NCBI RefSeq assembly: GCF_003628535.1
Contig: NZ_RBCI01000003.1
Coordinates: 434,001 to 498,000 of the forward strand
DNA length: 64,000 bases
Source: Flavisolibacter nicotianae
Lineage (GTDB): Bacteria; Bacteroidota; Bacteroidia; Chitinophagales; Chitinophagaceae
Direction of reading: 5' to 3'
In this document: in pieces, positions 42,185-49,584 of the stretch
Layout: each line of letters begins with the position of its first letter
How positions within the stretch are numbered: position 1 is the stretch's first letter
Made by a program: the position numbers and the translations under genes
Notes under the pieces: model-generated
The model's input: the letters and a program-made list of their open reading frames with translations, nothing else
What the model was told of the DNA's origin: nothing
Databases searched by the model: none

Positions 42185-42922
42185 TTAAATGGCTCTTGCT
42201 TCTTCGTGCAGCAGGCGCACCAACTCGTCCACGTTATCGGGAGAAACGAGTTTTACGCCGGCCTTGGCGGGCGGTAACTGGAATTTCCGGTATTCGGTGA
42301 GAGGTTCTGTTGCTGCCGGTTCCACTACTTTCAGCGGTTTGGTGCGGGCCGCCATGATTCCACGCATGTTGGGAATGCGGGCTTCGGCCACACCTTTCTG
42401 GCAACTCACCACCACCGGCAGGGGGCATTCGATGGTTTCTTCGCCGCCTTCGATTTCACGTTTGATGGTAGCCGTGGTGCCGGCAAGTTGAAAGTTGGTG
42501 GCATTGGCAACAAAGGGAAGGTCGAGCAGCTCAGCCAGCATACCGCCAACGGCGCCGCCGTTGTAGTCGATGGTTTCCTTGCCCACGAGAATGAGGTCGT
42601 AGTCTTTGGCCACTGCGGCAATTTCGGCAGCTACCTGGTAACTTTCGAGGGGTTGCGTGTTGATGCGGATGGCCTCATCGCCGCCAAGGGCCAATGCCTT
42701 GCGGATGATAGGCTCTGCATCGGTGCCGCCAACCGTCACCAGGTGAATAACTGTGGAGGGGTCGGCTTCTTTCAGTTCAATGGCACGTACCAGCGCATAC
42801 CATTCGTCGTAGGGATTGATGATCCATTGTACACCTGCTTCAGCGAATTTCGTGTTGTTATCGGTGAAGGCTATTTTTGCCGTGGTATCAGGTGTTTTGC
42901 TTATACACACCAAAATTTTCAT
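42185..42922 (-). CDS. etfB: Electron transfer flavoprotein, beta subunit
   Basis: EtfB binds AMP and forms the ETF heterodimer with EtfA. The 245-residue protein begins MKILVCISKTPDTTAKIAF. The diagnostic stretch DLILVGKETIDYNGGAVGGMLAELL is present, along with CPLPVVVSCQKGVAEARIPNMRGIMAARTKPL. It lies 215 nt upstream of etfA on the same strand; the gap holds repeats. A -7-like box is 60 nt upstream of the start. Together with etfA it should serve fatty-acid and amino-acid oxidation. Confidence 0.97.
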   Translation of the reverse strand: MKILVCISKTPDTTAKIAFTDNNTKFAEAGVQWIINPYDEWYALVRAIELKEADPSTVIHLVTVGGTDAEPIIRKALALGGDEAIRINTQPLESYQVAAEIAAVAKDYDLILVGKETIDYNGGAVGGMLAELLDLPFVANATNFQLAGTTATIKREIEGGEETIECPLPVVVSCQKGVAEARIPNMRGIMAARTKPLKVVEPAATEPLTEYRKFQLPPAKAGVKLVSPDNVDELVRLLHEEARAI

Positions 42923-42981
42923 ACAGCTAATTTAATTTGGGAAATGATTAGTTGCATAAGCAACTACCAAAATCTTGTTTG

Positions 42982-42989
42982 CAAATATA
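42982..42989 (-). promoter_or_regulatory. Possible etfB -7 box
   Basis: On the minus strand TATATTTG matches TAnnTTTG exactly, giving a leader of about 50 nt before the etfB ATG at 42922. The same 8-mer occurs before the porin-amt operon. A -33 element at the right spacing was not found. Confidence 0.4.
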
Positions 42990-43008
42990 ACCGCAAACCA
43001 ATCCCGAA

Positions 43009-43335
43009 ATGCAGCCGTCAACAATGGAACGAATAGAAAAATTAAAAGCCTTCCTGTCGCAGAACCCGGCCGACAGTTTTGTGCAGCACGCATTGGCGCT
43101 GGAATATGTCAAGTTGAACGACGACAAATCCGCAAAAGCGCAGTGGGAGGCATTGCTGGCCCGGGAGCCGGACTACGTGGGAAGTTATTATCATTTGGCA
43201 AAGCTCCTGGAGCGGCAGGGCGACAAGGAAAGCGCTATTGCCGTTTATGAAAATGGGCTGCAGGTGGCCAAAAAACTTGGCGACAGGCATGCCTATAGTG
43301 AACTGCAGGCCGCCTATGAAGATTTGATTTACTAG
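43009..43335 (+). CDS. Small TPR-like protein
   Basis: The 108-residue protein (or 103 from ATG 43024, beginning MERIEKLKAFL) consists of helical pairs. One clear tetratricopeptide repeat unit is seen at about residues 56-89 (DYVGSYYHLAKLLERQGDKE...), preceded by a second, weaker one at 20-53. Such small TPR proteins are protein-protein adapters; no partner can be named. It is divergent from etfB and lies upstream of tilS on the same strand with an 88-nt gap that holds a GC-rich repeat. Confidence 0.8.
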   Translation: MQPSTMERIEKLKAFLSQNPADSFVQHALALEYVKLNDDKSAKAQWEALLAREPDYVGSYYHLAKLLERQGDKESAIAVYENGLQVAKKLGDRHAYSELQAAYEDLIY

Positions 43336-43338
43336 CAG

Positions 43339-43362
43339 CCTCCTCAAATCCCCCGGTGGAGG
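43339..43362. repeat. GC-rich CCTCC-GGAGG repeat upstream of tilS
   Basis: CCTCC (43339-43343) pairs with GGAGG (43358-43362) around a CCCCCGG centre. It resembles the GC-rich repeats at 42163-42183 and 49645-49670, and lies right after the TPR-like gene. Confidence 0.5.
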
Positions 43363-43423
43363 ACTTGCCATCGCGAAGCCCTTGCCATTGCATGAGGCAA
43401 AACTTACAAAAGCATTCTTTTAC

Positions 43424-44758
43424 ATGGATTGTTTACACGTGTTTCAGGACAGCCTTCGCAAATTCCATCTTCTTCCGGATAAGAAGAACGTGCTGCTGGC
43501 TGTCAGTGGTGGTATCGACAGCGTGGTTTTGTGCGAGTTGGCCATGGAAACGGGGTTGCCCTTTGCCCTTGCGCATTGCAATTTTGGTTTGCGTGGCGAG
43601 GAAAGCGAACGTGACGAAGCCTTTGTGCGGAGCCTGGCCGGCCGCTATGGTGTGGATGTTTACGTGGCAAAGTTCGAAACGGCGGCCGTTGCCGCAGCGC
43701 AGAAAGTATCGGTCCAGGAAGCGGCGAGAGCGCTGCGCTACGACTGGTTTGACGAACTGCGCAGGGAGCACGGTTTTGCAGCGACGCTCCTGGCCCATCA
43801 TGCCGATGACAAGATAGAAACACTGCTGATGAATTTTTTCCGGGGCACGGGACTGGAAGGCCTGACCGGGATGCCGGAGGAAAAAAAAGAAGCCCGTTGC
43901 CTGCGACCGATGCTGCACCTGCGGCGAAGCGAAATTGAAACCTTTGCGAAAGAACACCGCCTGCAATGGGTGGAAGACAGTTCCAATGCTTCCAGCAAAT
44001 ACACCCGGAATTTTTTCCGCAATGAATTGCTGCCGCAGGTGAGAAAGGTGTTTCCGCAGGCGGAGGAGAACCTGTTGCGCAACATGGAACGGTTGCAGCA
44101 GGTCAATATCCTGTACAAAGAACGGGTGGCAGAATTGAAAAAAAAGGTTTGCGAACTGAAAGGAGAGGAGGTGCATATTCCTGTACTGAAGCTGATGAAG
44201 TACCGGAACACATCGCTTGTTTACGAAATCATTAAAGACTTCGGTTTTGGTGAAAAATTCGTCGGTGAGGTGATCAAACTGGCGGAGGCACCGTCGGGCA
44301 AATACATCGCCAATGAAGCGTACCGGATCATCCGCCACCGGGCCTGGTTCATCATTGCACCAAAGAAAACAACAGCGACAACATTCGTCATAGACAAAAA
44401 AGACGAAGCGGTGCGGTTTGACAGCTATGAACTGCTGCTCAAATTTGTTCGCATCGAAGCATTTTCAATGAATACGTCATCCCTTGTTGCGCAAGTGGAT
44501 GTAGGGCAAATCCGCTTTCCCCTTGTTCTCCGCAAATGGAGAAAAGGCGACTATTTCTATCCCCTGGGCATGCGCAAAAAGAAAAAGCTTGCCCGCTTTT
44601 TTATCGATCTAAAACTTTCGCAAACCGAAAAAGAAAAGGTGTGGGTGCTTGAATCGCACAGGCGGATTGTTTGGGTGGTCGGCCGCCGTATTGACGATCG
44701 TTTTAAAGTAACAGACAAAACCGGCGAGGTGTTGCAGCTTAGTGTGTCCAGCCTTTAG
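43424..44758 (+). CDS. tilS: tRNA(Ile)-lysidine synthetase
   Basis: TilS changes C34 of the AUA-reading tRNA-Ile to lysidine. The start at 43424 gives 444 residues; the longer frame from TTG 43382 adds unconserved residues. The PP-loop AVSGGIDSVVL is at 26-36, followed by HCNFGLRGEESERDE and LLAHHADDKIETLLMNFFRGTG. A C-terminal domain with RKWRKGDYFYPLGMRKKKKLARFF is diagnostic. The 3' end overlaps the convergent rhomboid gene by 20 nt. Confidence 0.96.
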   Translation: MDCLHVFQDSLRKFHLLPDKKNVLLAVSGGIDSVVLCELAMETGLPFALAHCNFGLRGEESERDEAFVRSLAGRYGVDVYVAKFETAAVAAAQKVSVQEAARALRYDWFDELRREHGFAATLLAHHADDKIETLLMNFFRGTGLEGLTGMPEEKKEARCLRPMLHLRRSEIETFAKEHRLQWVEDSSNASSKYTRNFFRNELLPQVRKVFPQAEENLLRNMERLQQVNILYKERVAELKKKVCELKGEEVHIPVLKLMKYRNTSLVYEIIKDFGFGEKFVGEVIKLAEAPSGKYIANEAYRIIRHRAWFIIAPKKTTATTFVIDKKDEAVRFDSYELLLKFVRIEAFSMNTSSLVAQVDVGQIRFPLVLRKWRKGDYFYPLGMRKKKKLARFFIDLKLSQTEKEKVWVLESHRRIVWVVGRRIDDRFKVTDKTGEVLQLSVSSL

Positions 44759-45395
44759 CCTGCATGTACCAGCGAATGCGCATGTAGCCAGCTTCAATGG
44801 CATTATAATCGACCAGTTTGCCGGCAATGATGATGAACAATAGGCCGTAAATGGCACCCCAGATATGCGCCGAGTGGTTGATGTTGGTGCCGCCTTTCCG
44901 GTCCATCCAGGCCGAGATCAGCAAGTAAAGCGGTGCAAAAATGAATCCGGGGATGGGGATAGGGATAAAGAAAATATAGACTTCCGTTTCCGGGGCCAGC
45001 ATCAGGCCGGCGAAGATCACCGCGCTTACCGCTCCCGAAGCGCCGAGGCTGCGGTAATGGTAATTGTTGCGGTTGCGGGAATACGTCGGCAGCAGCGAAA
45101 TGAGCAATGCCGTTATGTACATCAACAGGTAAATATACCGGCCGGACGTTCCGAAAAGACTCACAAAACCAGCCTCCACTTCCTTGCCAAACAGGTAAAG
45201 TGCCAGCATGTTAAAAATCAGGTGACCATAATCGGCATGAATCAACCCGCAGGTGAAAAAGCGGTAGTACTGGTTGTTACGGGAAACCGCCGGCGGGTAA
45301 AAGATCAGGTCGTCCATGATCTTTTGGTTAGTGAAGCCGCCCAGTGAAACCAGAACAGTAATGATGACAATGATAATGGTAATGGAAAGTGTCAT
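44739..45395 (-). CDS. Rhomboid-family intramembrane serine protease
   Basis: The 218-residue protein has six or seven hydrophobic segments. The catalytic dyad is S120 in LGASGAVSAVIFAG and H177 in SAHIWGAIYG. The family motif GLIHADYGHLIFNMLALYLFG is at residues 50-70. There is no extra domain. Substrates are unknown. The gene overlaps the 3' end of tilS by 20 nt on the opposite strand. Confidence 0.93.
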   Translation of the reverse strand: MTLSITIIIVIITVLVSLGGFTNQKIMDDLIFYPPAVSRNNQYYRFFTCGLIHADYGHLIFNMLALYLFGKEVEAGFVSLFGTSGRYIYLLMYITALLISLLPTYSRNRNNYHYRSLGASGAVSAVIFAGLMLAPETEVYIFFIPIPIPGFIFAPLYLLISAWMDRKGGTNINHSAHIWGAIYGLLFIIIAGKLVDYNAIEAGYMRIRWYMQAKGWTH

Positions 45396-45511
45396 GCTGA
45401 AGGACCGGTTTAAAATTTTTGAATGACTATTTTTTCCTGCGTGAATCTTTCGTTACGTGCCCGACACGGAAAGTGAATTACGGCAGGCGTGAAAAACAAT
45501 CCATGATTCGT

Positions 45512-45985
45512 TTAACGATGGTGATATTTTTCGTTGCGCAAAATAGTGCAGGCCCGGTAAACTTGTTCGGCTAATATCAGGCGCACCAATTGGTGGGGAA
45601 AAGTAAGCGGCGACAACGACCATTTCAATTTTGCCGCCTTCAGCACCGATTCGTCCAGTCCAAAGGCACCGCCAATCAAAAACACGAGGTGGCGGGAGCT
45701 TTCATTGGCCCGTTGCTGGATAAATTGTGCCAGTCCCTCTGAGGTTAGCTCTTTGCCCCTTTCATCGAGTGCAATCAGGTAGTCGTCATCTTTTAAAAAA
45801 CCAAGGATCATTTCACCTTCCCGTTTTTTTAGATCCGCTTCCGACAACATGCCGGCATTTTTGGGAACAGGAATGATCGTCCACTGCACGGGAAAATAAT
45901 TGCTAAGCCGCTTGGTGAATTCGTCAACACCGGTTTTCACATAGGCTTCGTGTGCTTTACCGATCGACCAGAAGGAAATCTTCAT
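45512..45985 (-). CDS. rlmH: 23S rRNA (pseudouridine-1915 N3) methyltransferase
   Basis: RlmH methylates pseudouridine 1915 of 23S rRNA on the assembled ribosome. The 157-residue SPOUT protein has the usual length. The knot region LVFLIGGAFGLDESVL and the end PLTFPHQLVRLILAEQVYRACTILRNEKYHH are diagnostic. ALDERGKELTSEGLAQFI is also typical. It stands alone, with a heptad inverted repeat upstream. Confidence 0.97.
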   Translation of the reverse strand: MKISFWSIGKAHEAYVKTGVDEFTKRLSNYFPVQWTIIPVPKNAGMLSEADLKKREGEMILGFLKDDDYLIALDERGKELTSEGLAQFIQQRANESSRHLVFLIGGAFGLDESVLKAAKLKWSLSPLTFPHQLVRLILAEQVYRACTILRNEKYHHR

Positions 45986-46023
45986 AAACTGAATTTGGGA
46001 TCAGGGGCGAAAGGTAGGAAGAA

Positions 46024-46110
46024 TGGATAATTGGATATTTGATAGTGGATATTGTGAAATTGAAGGTTTGCTCTCAAAGAGCGAATATCCACTATCTATT
46101 ACCCAATATC
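46024..46110. repeat. Strong heptad inverted repeat between two minus-strand genes
   Basis: The left arm (46024-46054) divides into ATTGGAT and ATTTGAT type units. The right arm (46082-46110) divides into GAATATC and CACTATC type units in the same phase. GATAGTGGATATT (46041-46053) and AATATCCACTATC (46084-46096) are perfectly complementary over 13 bp. The repeat fills the gap between rlmH and the small gene at 46118-46372, of which it would form the 3' end. Confidence 0.82.
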
Positions 46111-46117
46111 AAAATCA

Positions 46118-46372
46118 TTAGAGAGCCGCACTTTGAAACGTCGTGGGAAGCTGCATGGACAGATCTTCCAGCACCTGGTCGATCAGGTCGCGGTCGTAGG
46201 TACCTTCCACCCGCCAGAGGCCACCTTCGTTTTGGGCATGAATGACAGGGGGTATGACTTCGCGGTTTGGGTTTTCAGCCGGGTTTAGCGACAGACGGTT
46301 TCGCTCTTCTTCCATCACTTTGTAGCCCACCGGGTTCCCCTCCACAAACAAAACTGTTGAAAACAATACCAT
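46118..46372 (-). CDS. Small protein of unknown function, 84 residues
   Basis: The frame is not recognised. It starts MVLFSTVLFVEGNPVGYKVMEEERNRLSLNP and ends with a predicted helix DRDLIDQVLEDLSMQL. Codon usage resembles that of its neighbours and it has no competing frame. It would be cytoplasmic. The region PNREVIPPVIHAQNEGGLWRVEGTYDRDL looks like a small folded core. No operon partner is evident. Confidence 0.6.
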   Translation of the reverse strand: MVLFSTVLFVEGNPVGYKVMEEERNRLSLNPAENPNREVIPPVIHAQNEGGLWRVEGTYDRDLIDQVLEDLSMQLPTTFQSAAL

Positions 46373-46613
46373 AAGGTCGAATTTCCCTTATTTGATCAAA
46401 GAATCGTACCGCCACAAGGGAGGTCTTGCTAAAAAACGTTAAGAATTGCCGCGACTAAGGATTTGCTCCTAGTGCAAAGGGAAGGCATATACGTAAACGG
46501 GATTGCCTTGTATTTGCCTTCTCTCCATTTTGCCAACGCCGAAAAATTTGTGGTCTGTTTATAGGTTACAGCAATGAGGAAGAAAGTTCTCTCCTTGCGG
46601 AGCGGCCCGTGGG

Positions 46614-48191
46614 TTACAGGATTTCCGTTGCCTTGCTTTGTTTTATTTTTCGTCTTTCCAGGTATTTGGCCCGGATCACATCCTGCACTTTTTGCCCGCT
46701 GATCTTGCTTTCGAGCCAGGAAATAATATCCAGGTAGGCAAAGGCCCGGCTTTCGAATTTGTTGTTCTCGATCTGTTTCAGCTTGGCGAGGAGTTTTTCA
46801 AACTCCGGTTTCAGTTCCCTTGGGGAGAGATTGAAGGCCTTGCGCAAAAACTGGAAAATCTCTTCTTCCACCAGGCTCAAGTTCTCCATTTTGGCCATAA
46901 AGCGGTACACTGATTTGGTGAGGTATTCCAGCAGGTCGTAATTGCCCAGTTCGTAGTGCGCAATCAGGTGCAGAAGACGGGCATAGCATTGCAGGTCGTT
47001 GCGGAGATTGAGTTTCCAGTTGATGATCTTCGTAAGAAAGGTCACGGTATTGTCGTAATCGCCGCTGCCGAAGTAGAGAGATGCAATCTTGTAATAGAAC
47101 ACCAGCACCCGGTGCGTGTCGAGGTAAAGCGAGTATTCTTTGAGTTTTTCGGTAATGTGCGGAACGATCTTCAGCCCTTCGTCGAAAGTGCCCTGCATGA
47201 AATGCCGGTTGATTTCCGCCGTATACAGGTACACAAAGACCTGGATCGAATTGTTCTCGCTGTTTTTGACAAAATCGTTTTGCGCAAACTTTTCAAAGGT
47301 TTGCAGTGTTTTTTCGAATTTTTCGTAATTGCGCAAATCAAAATGGGCGCTGATCAGGTTGTGCATGCCCCGGATGTAGTGCCCGGTTTCCACCTGGATC
47401 ATGGATGGCTCTTCGTGAAAAACATCCACCCACTTCTGGGTGTAACGGTAGTACATCAGGTAGTCGAGACGAATAAAGGCATACCAGCAATAACTCTGGT
47501 AGAGGTAAAGCTTCTGGTAAAAGCCCTTGAGGCTGGAGGGTTCGTGCGGCACGCTGTGCTGGAAAAAAAGATTGAGAGCGTCTTCGTCGGCCGGGTTGCG
47601 CACATGGCCGTGATTGATGTACCAGCCATAGAGTTCAAGCGCCAGGTTGGAAAGATGATTGGTCAGCGCCAGTTCATCCATTAGCCCGCTTGACTCTTCG
47701 GCCAGTTGCCTGGCCCTGTCCTTGAGGCTGCGGGTGATATGGAGGGCTTCGATTTTCTTTTCCAGGAAAATTGCCTGGAGCAGGAAGCTGTCCTGGTGGC
47801 GGGCCCGTGCATTCTCCTTTGTCTTTTCCAGGGCCTTCAGGCTTTGCAGGTAAAGGCCTTTGTTGTAAAGGATCCGGGCATAATCAAGCTGTTCGTGAAG
47901 CTGGATGTCGATGTTGTTGTTGCTTTCCAGCAGGCGAAGGCTGGCGAGGATCTGTTTGTACAGGTGTGCTTTCCGGTTGGCCAGTTGCTCTTTTTTGGTG
48001 AACTGTAATTTCTTCAACAAAGCGCCTTCATCGTACTCCTGCATCTTGTCGATGGCATCGAACAACTGGATGATCTTTAGGTCTTCGTTGGAGGAGTTTC
48101 GCTTTACATAGAGCTTGAAATTGCGTTTTTCGCCTTTTTGAAGCGAGTGAATGAGCTGGAAAAGTGTATCGGCCGACCGGCTAGGCATCAT
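46614..48191 (-). CDS. Helical-repeat protein of unknown function, 525 residues
   Basis: No family was recognised. Nearly the entire sequence is predicted alpha-helical, with many Leu and Tyr residues and repeated helix pairs that suggest a TPR-like solenoid (for example YSLYLDTHRVLVFYYKIASLYFGSGDYDNTVTF). The N-terminus, ADTLFQLIHSLQKGEKRNFKLYVKR, is basic and may bind nucleic acid or a partner, but this is inference. It starts at ATG 48191 or 48188. It is divergent from the leu/ilv operon and shares with it a region containing a 19-bp palindrome. Confidence 0.85.
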   Translation of the reverse strand: MMPSRSADTLFQLIHSLQKGEKRNFKLYVKRNSSNEDLKIIQLFDAIDKMQEYDEGALLKKLQFTKKEQLANRKAHLYKQILASLRLLESNNNIDIQLHEQLDYARILYNKGLYLQSLKALEKTKENARARHQDSFLLQAIFLEKKIEALHITRSLKDRARQLAEESSGLMDELALTNHLSNLALELYGWYINHGHVRNPADEDALNLFFQHSVPHEPSSLKGFYQKLYLYQSYCWYAFIRLDYLMYYRYTQKWVDVFHEEPSMIQVETGHYIRGMHNLISAHFDLRNYEKFEKTLQTFEKFAQNDFVKNSENNSIQVFVYLYTAEINRHFMQGTFDEGLKIVPHITEKLKEYSLYLDTHRVLVFYYKIASLYFGSGDYDNTVTFLTKIINWKLNLRNDLQCYARLLHLIAHYELGNYDLLEYLTKSVYRFMAKMENLSLVEEEIFQFLRKAFNLSPRELKPEFEKLLAKLKQIENNKFESRAFAYLDIISWLESKISGQKVQDVIRAKYLERRKIKQSKATEIL

Positions 48192-48257
48192 ATAATGTTT
48201 TAGGTCAAATGCTGGATGGGTAAGGGTTTCAGCGAACGGTTTCCTATTTCATGGATG

Positions 48258-48276
48258 CAAAATAGGTACTATTTTG
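48258..48276. promoter_or_regulatory. Nearly perfect 19-bp palindrome in the divergent region before leuA
   Basis: CAAAATA (48258-48264) and TATTTTG (48270-48276) are perfectly complementary around GGTAC. On each strand TATTTTG is close to the TAnnTTTG -7 consensus, so these could be two face-to-face promoters or an operator. The flanking genes are the helical-repeat gene and leuA. Confidence 0.5.
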
Positions 48277-48315
48277 TTTTCCCGCCCCATCTGCGCTAAG
48301 GTACTTTTAAAGACG

Positions 48316-48334
48316 GTTTGCCTTTGTCGCAAAC
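48316..48334 (+). promoter_or_regulatory. Small leader hairpin before leuA
   Basis: GTTTGC (48316-48321) and GCAAAC (48329-48334) form a 6-bp stem with a 7-nt loop, 33 nt before the leuA ATG. It has no T-run. A role in control of the leu/ilv operon is possible but not shown. Confidence 0.3.
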
Positions 48335-48366
48335 AGAAATTACCACAATTTATTCCGAGATAACGT

Positions 48367-49536
48367 ATGGCCGACAATAAGATATTCATTTTCGATACGA
48401 CGCTACGGGACGGGGAGCAGGTGCCGGGTTGTAAGCTGAATACAACAGAAAAGGTTGCCCTTGCCCTTGAACTGGAGCGCCTCGGCGTCGACATCATCGA
48501 GGCGGGTTTTCCCATCTCCAGTCCCGGCGACTACGAAAGTGTGAACCAGATCTCTCAAAACGTTCGGGAAGCCACTATCTGTGCGCTCAGCCGCGCCGTG
48601 AAGAAAGACATTGAAGTGGCGGCGCAGGCACTGAAATACGCCAAGCGTCCCCGCATTCATACCGGTATCGGGACCTCCGATTTTCACATCAAAAGCAAGT
48701 TCAATTCGACCCGCGAAGAGATTTTGGAAAGAGCGGTTCAGTGCGTGGCCTGGGCCCGCAATTTTACCGACGACGTGGAGTTTTATGCCGAAGATGCCGG
48801 CCGCACCGACAATGAATACCTGGCAAAGGTGGTGGAAGCGGTGATTGCTGCGGGGGCCACCACTGTGAACATCCCGGATACGACCGGATACTGCCTGCCT
48901 GGCCAATACGGCGAAAAGATCGCTTTTTTAAAAAACAACGTTTCCAACATCGATAAAGCGGTGATCTCCTGCCATTGTCACAATGACCTGGGCCTGGCCA
49001 CCGCCAACTCCATTGCCGGCGTCATCGCGGGTGCCCGCCAGATCGAGTGCACCATTAACGGCCTGGGCGAAAGAGCAGGCAACACCTCGCTTGAAGAAGT
49101 GGTGATGATCCTGAAGCAGCACAAGCACCTGGATTTGCATACGAACGTCAATGCGCAATTGCTGAACCCGATCAGCCGCCTGGTTGCCGATACCATGCGT
49201 ATGCCGGTGCAGCCCAACAAAGCCATTGTCGGCGCCAATGCCTTCTCGCATTCCTCGGGCATCCACCAGGATGGTTTTTTGAAAGATGCACTGACGTACG
49301 AAATCATCAATCCCGAAGAAGTGGGGGCGGAGCAAAGCAAGATCGTGCTGACGGCAAGAAGCGGCCGCAGCGCATTGGCCTACCGCCTGCAAAAACTGGG
49401 CTTCCAGTTTAACCGCAATGACGTGGATGCGTTGTACCAGTCATTTTTACAGGTGGCTGATGTGAAAAAAGAAGTAAAGGACGAAGATCTTTTACAGATG
49501 GCAAACGAATATCAACCACAAACAGAAGTAGCGTAA
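48367..49536 (+). CDS. leuA: 2-isopropylmalate synthase, short form without regulatory domain
   Basis: LeuA condenses acetyl-CoA with 2-oxoisovalerate, the first committed step of leucine synthesis. The HMGL-like TIM barrel is complete: [13 protein letters not shown] (9-21), [34 protein letters not shown] with the metal His pair, [18 protein letters not shown] and [21 protein letters not shown]. The protein has 389 residues and stops just after the linker ([13 protein letters not shown]). It lacks the C-terminal leucine-binding domain of about 120 residues found in long forms. A citramalate synthase is less likely, given leuB downstream. It heads a plus-strand operon. Confidence 0.93.
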   Translation: MADNKIFIFDTTLRDGEQVPGCKLNTTEKVALALELERLGVDIIEAGFPISSPGDYESVNQISQNVREATICALSRAVKKDIEVAAQALKYAKRPRIHTGIGTSDFHIKSKFNSTREEILERAVQCVAWARNFTDDVEFYAEDAGRTDNEYLAKVVEAVIAAGATTVNIPDTTGYCLPGQYGEKIAFLKNNVSNIDKAVISCHCHNDLGLATANSIAGVIAGARQIECTINGLGERAGNTSLEEVVMILKQHKHLDLHTNVNAQLLNPISRLVADTMRMPVQPNKAIVGANAFSHSSGIHQDGFLKDALTYEIINPEEVGAEQSKIVLTARSGRSALAYRLQKLGFQFNRNDVDALYQSFLQVADVKKEVKDEDLLQMANEYQPQTEVA

Positions 49537-49584
49537 GCCACTGCACCTCTAACGAAGGGAGTAGCTAACGCATAAACCCAATAA

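Noticed and set aside
48192-48366. T-box or leucine attenuator peptide before leuA
   Set aside because: No run of Leu, Ile or Val codons in a short leader ORF and no T-box core sequence could be found; only a small hairpin is present.
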